A stretch of DNA of 8,306 bases from Chloroflexota bacterium (GTDB taxonomy: Bacteria; Chloroflexota; Dehalococcoidia; Lucifugimonadales; UBA3495), in contig JADFPM010000115.1 of NCBI GenBank assembly GCA_022562335.1, forward strand, positions 1 to 8,306. Direction: 5' to 3'. The notes under the pieces are model-generated. The model had not been told where the DNA came from, made no database searches, and saw only the letters and a list, made by a program, of their open reading frames with translations. Shown here piece after piece: positions 5,541 through 8,306 of the stretch. Position 1 is the stretch's first letter, and each line of letters opens with the position of its first letter. Position numbers and translations under genes: made by a program.

Positions 5541-6506
5541 CTAACGGGTTCTTGGGTTGAAGGCGTCGTTCACGGCGTCCCCCAGCAGGTTGAAGGTGAA
5601 CAGCAAAACCGCCAGGGTCCCCACCGGGAACAACAGCAGGTGGGGGTCGCTGCGCAGCACCGAGATGCTTCCGTTCTGGAAGATCATCACCCCCAGGCTG
5701 GGAGTTGGCGGCTGAATGCCTATTCCCAACCAACTCAGAAATATCTCGGCGCCGGCGAAGCCAGCCAAACCGGCCGAGGTCACCACGATCACGGGGCCGA
5801 TGATATTGGGCAACACGTGGAGGAATAGGATCCGCGGCGTGCTGCCGCCTATGGCCCGGGCCGCCTCCACGTATTGGAACTCCCTGGCCTGAAGGACCTG
5901 GCCTCGCACCAAGCGGGCCATGCCGAACCAGGAAAATATCGCCAACGCCACGGAGATCACGGCATAGTCGACAATGCCCAGTTGGACCATGTCAAAGCCG
6001 ATGGTATCTTCCAGGCCGCGGGCCCATTCCACGATCCGGGGTTTCACCGTGGCCACGATGATGAGCACCAACAATATATCCGGGAATGCCGAAGTCACCT
6101 CCCCGGAACGCATGATCACGGCGTCTATCATCTTCCCGAAATAGCCCGCCATCAGGCCCAGCGTTATCCCCAAGAATAGGCTGCCTCCCAGCATGGCGGT
6201 GATGGTGATTATCACGGTGGTGCGAAGCCCGTATATGATCCTGGTCAGGACGTCACGGCCCAAGCGGTCGGTGCCGAAGGGATGGCTCAGGCTTGGTGTC
6301 TGTTTGACTTGAGATAGGTCTTGGTCGTTATAGCCGTAGGGCGCAACCAGGGGCGAGAGGATCCCCGACCCGTACATGATGACGATGACGGTCATGCAGG
6401 CGATGGCCACTTTCTTACGCATGAGCCTGGCAATCGACAGCCCGATGTAGCTTTTGGACTTCCGGTTTGGGAGAGTCATGGCCTCCCTTGCATCATCCCG
6501 CAACAT
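5541..6506 (-). CDS. Peptide/oligopeptide ABC transporter permease, DppC/OppC type
   Basis: A 321-residue inner-membrane protein that forms half of the channel of a peptide or related-solute importer, pairing with the DppB-type permease encoded just upstream. Family marks are the first membrane helix (about 32-51) and 'HPFGTDRLGRDVLTR' (75-89), typical of the DppC N-terminal region. 'EAARAIGGSTPRILFLHVLPNIIGP' (214-238) is the EAA loop that docks on the ATPase. 'SWLGIGIQPPTPSLG' (258-272) and the ending 'LLGDAVNDAFNPR' are also typical. About 28 residues (152-180) between two membrane helices seem longer than in OppC/DppC and include a charged amphipathic stretch. The ATG at 6506 has GGGAGG five bases upstream; an ATG at 6479 is a weaker alternative. 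The first 14 bases overlap the end of the DppB-type gene, suggesting translational coupling. Substrate cannot be told from the sequence, and no ATPase gene follows. Confidence 0.93.
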   Translation of the reverse strand: MLRDDAREAMTLPNRKSKSYIGLSIARLMRKKVAIACMTVIVIMYGSGILSPLVAPYGYNDQDLSQVKQTPSLSHPFGTDRLGRDVLTRIIYGLRTTVIITITAMLGGSLFLGITLGLMAGYFGKMIDAVIMRSGEVTSAFPDILLVLIIVATVKPRIVEWARGLEDTIGFDMVQLGIVDYAVISVALAIFSWFGMARLVRGQVLQAREFQYVEAARAIGGSTPRILFLHVLPNIIGPVIVVTSAGLAGFAGAEIFLSWLGIGIQPPTPSLGVMIFQNGSISVLRSDPHLLLFPVGTLAVLLFTFNLLGDAVNDAFNPRTR

Positions 6507-7440
6507 AATCGCCTCCCAGCCGTATACGCGGATCCAGGAACGGATATGCCAGGTCGATCAGCAAGTTGGCCAGCACGAAAAAGGTGGTTCCCAAGAGAGT
6601 CAGGGCCATGATCACCGGGTAATCCCGGGAAAATAGGGACTCGATCGCCAGAAGGCCGACGCCCGGGATCCCGAAGAACCCCTCCACGATGACCGCGCCG
6701 CTGGCCAATCCCGCCAGGGAGAAGCCAAGGGTGGTTATCACCGGGATCAGCGCGTTGCGCAATATGTGCCTGCGCCGCACGGTGAACTCGGGAAGGCCCT
6801 TGGCCCGGGCGGTGCGCACGTAATCTTGGGAAACCACGTCCAACGTGCTTGCCCTGGTCAGGCGGGCTAGGATCGCCACCCCCGGGATGCCCATCACCAG
6901 GGCGGGCAGGATTATCCTGGTGTCAAAGAATCCTCCCCATCCGTGGGTGGGCAGAATATCAAGCTTCAATGCGAAAATGATCAGCACGGCCGGAGCGGTC
7001 AAGAAAACGGGCATGGATTGGCCTATCAAAGTCGTTACCACGGTGGCCGTGTCCCACCAGGTGCCCTGCCTCAACGCGGCAAACACGCCCGCAGGTATGC
7101 CCAGGCTGACCGATATCGCCAAGGCCGCCATGGCCAGCTGGGCCGAAACCCACATCCTTTTCTCCAACAATTCCCCCACCGACCGGCCCCGGTATTTGAT
7201 ACTCTCTCCAAAATCGCCCCGGGAAATATCACTGAGGTACCGGCCATATTGGGAAAAGATGTTGTCGTCCAATCCCTTTTGTTCCCGAATCCGCTGCACG
7301 ACTTCGGGGTTGGAATACTGGCCCATCAGTATTTCCACCGGATCACCGGGCCCGAACCTGCCCAGGGCAAAGGTGACGAAGGTGACCATGAGCAGCAGAA
7401 AAGGAGTCCAAATCAACCTGCGGGCGATGTATGTCCCCAC
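6493..7440 (-). CDS. Peptide/oligopeptide ABC transporter permease, DppB/OppB type
   Basis: A 315-residue inner-membrane permease of normal DppB length. It begins with the typical 'YIARRLIWTPFLLLMVTFVTFAL' type helix (4-26) followed by 'GDP' (32-34). Then come the periplasmic segment with 'GDFGESIKYRGRSV' (75-88) and membrane helices at about 99-122, 132-158, 178-193, 232-253 and 275-297. The EAA-type loop 'DYVRTARAKGLPEFTVRRRHILRNALIP' spans 206-233. 'FFGIPGVG' (255-262) and the C-terminal 'DLAYPFLDPRIRLG' (296-309) are also diagnostic. It works with the DppC-type partner to move solute handed over by the family 5 binding protein. The ATG at 7440 has GAGAGG with a 5-nt spacer. The gene follows the binding-protein gene after 42 bp and overlaps the next permease by 14 bp, so the three form one operon. 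The imported compound may be a peptide, nickel or a glycoside, since this family is broad. Confidence 0.94.
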   Translation of the reverse strand: MGTYIARRLIWTPFLLLMVTFVTFALGRFGPGDPVEILMGQYSNPEVVQRIREQKGLDDNIFSQYGRYLSDISRGDFGESIKYRGRSVGELLEKRMWVSAQLAMAALAISVSLGIPAGVFAALRQGTWWDTATVVTTLIGQSMPVFLTAPAVLIIFALKLDILPTHGWGGFFDTRIILPALVMGIPGVAILARLTRASTLDVVSQDYVRTARAKGLPEFTVRRRHILRNALIPVITTLGFSLAGLASGAVIVEGFFGIPGVGLLAIESLFSRDYPVIMALTLLGTTFFVLANLLIDLAYPFLDPRIRLGGDYVAG

Positions 7441-7482
7441 GTTAGCCTCTCAAAAAATCGGCCGGTTACCATCGGCCGTTGA

Positions 7483-8306
7483 CTATCTATCCGTAAGGTA
7501 GACGTACCGGAGCCTTGGTATCACCAAGGGGGTCTGATAATAGTCTTGCACGTTCGGTTTGACCAGGATATACCTTTCCCCGCTGTACCATAGCGGCACC
7601 CAGGGGGCATCTTCCAAGATCAGCCGCTCGGCCTGGTTATAAAGCGCGAACCGGCGGGTCTCATCGGTCTCGGTGCGGGCTTCCAACAAAAGGGCGTCCA
7701 CCTGGGGAGAATCATAGTTGGTATGGTTATTGCTGCTTTCGCTTTGGAATAGGATGTCCAAAAAGTTTTCCGGGTCCGGGTAATCGGCGATCCAACCGAT
7801 AACGAACATCTGGAAACGGCGTTTGTGCAGGTCCCTGAGGAATGTGGCAAACTCGGTCCGCTGAAAATCCACCCTCAATCCCAGGTTTTTCTCCCACATC
7901 TGCAGCACCACTTCCATATCCAGGGTCACCGCGGCGCCAAAGCTGCCGGAGCTGGTCATGACGATGGGCGGGATATTTTCCAGATCGCTGCCGTATTTAG
8001 ACTCGGCCAACAATCGCCGGGCGCGTTCCGGGTCGAATTCGTATCCTATCAGGTTGGGATCATACGCGGGAAAGCCCGGCGGAAGGATCCCTTTGGCGGG
8101 GACCACCTGGCCGCCCAGCACGATGGTGGCTATCTCCTGTTTGTCTATGGCCAGGTTCAGGGCCTGGCGGACTTTGATATCGTCCAAGGGCGGCTCGTTC
8201 ACGTTCATCCCGATGTATTGGATGCTGAACGACGGGGGAGAGCGCTTCAGATCGGCGTTAAGTGGGTTGTTGGTGTCCAACAGCCGGTCAAGGTCTGCGA
8301 GGCCGA
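7483..8306 (-). CDS. ABC transporter substrate-binding protein, family 5 (DppA/OppA type), 5' end outside window
   Basis: The last 273 codons and the stop of a gene whose start lies beyond 8306; the frame remains open to the window edge, so the signal peptide and first lobe are missing. Family 5 binding proteins usually have 500-600 residues, so roughly half is present. Typical segments are 'DIKVRQALNLAIDK', 'GILPPGFPAYDP', 'DPERARRLLAE', the 'IGWIADYPDPENFLDILF' stretch and 'RFALYNQAERLILEDAPWVPLWY' near the C-terminus. The protein would sit outside the membrane, capture a peptide or other small solute and pass it to the two permeases encoded downstream. It is the first visible gene of the operon; any promoter lies outside the window. 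The ligand cannot be inferred, because 'FxxxYDSPxVDALL' residues are common to the whole family. Confidence 0.93.
   Translation of the reverse strand, partial: GLADLDRLLDTNNPLNADLKRSPPSFSIQYIGMNVNEPPLDDIKVRQALNLAIDKQEIATIVLGGQVVPAKGILPPGFPAYDPNLIGYEFDPERARRLLAESKYGSDLENIPPIVMTSSGSFGAAVTLDMEVVLQMWEKNLGLRVDFQRTEFATFLRDLHKRRFQMFVIGWIADYPDPENFLDILFQSESSNNHTNYDSPQVDALLLEARTETDETRRFALYNQAERLILEDAPWVPLWYSGERYILVKPNVQDYYQTPLVIPRLRYVYLTDR

Noticed and set aside
6845..7501. Plus-strand open frame of 218 codons opposite the DppB-type permease
   Set aside because: It is antisense to a clear permease gene with strong family motifs; composition and lack of motifs point to a mirror frame.

Overview
The window comes from a moderately GC-rich bacterial chromosome. 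A Chloroflexota origin is likely (SAR202 or Dehalococcoidia-like lineages). I infer this from the gene set: an SDR with an 'FGRTWG' tail, a secreted MA-type metallopeptidase with a Pro/Thr stalk, a stand-alone MetF-like protein and a futalosine-pathway MqnA. The imperfect inverted repeats of the 'cttcgaca-gctca-acgaacgg' type also fit. No rRNA or other marker gene is present, so this placement is an inference.

Layout. Bases 1-1722 read on the plus strand: the C-terminal tail of a short-chain dehydrogenase, a 102-residue carboxymuconolactone decarboxylase-family protein, and a 316-residue protein of unknown function made of two homologous halves. A strong hairpin at 1769-1797 separates this block from a convergent minus-strand pair, mqnA followed by a methylenetetrahydrofolate reductase-like gene (3520 down to 1827). 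Between mqnA and the next plus-strand gene lies about 420 bp of non-coding DNA. It holds an imperfect inverted repeat, a 12-bp tandem repeat of almost five copies and a good sigma70-like promoter pointing at mqnA. The gene at 3941-5422 encodes a secreted zinc metallopeptidase with a C-terminal membrane anchor. A second inverted repeat (5460-5522) sits between it and a convergent minus-strand peptide/oligopeptide ABC importer operon. That operon runs from a substrate-binding protein (5' end outside the window) through a DppB-type permease to a DppC-type permease.

How the genes fit together. The ABC operon is the clearest functional unit: a family 5 solute-binding protein delivers peptide or another small solute to the DppB/DppC channel. 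The ATPase subunits are not encoded downstream within the window. The extracellular peptidase is convergent with the importer, so joint use in peptide scavenging is possible, but adjacency is the only evidence. MqnA starts menaquinone synthesis from chorismate, and the MetF-like protein belongs to one-carbon metabolism. Their shared strand and 77-bp gap suggest one transcript.

I see no CRISPR array, insertion sequence, tRNA, prophage or obvious defence system. The most unusual items are the duplicated-domain unknown protein, the tandem repeat apparently derived from one arm of the inverted repeat, the single-cysteine C-terminal tail on the peptidase, and the Asp at the MetF catalytic Glu position.
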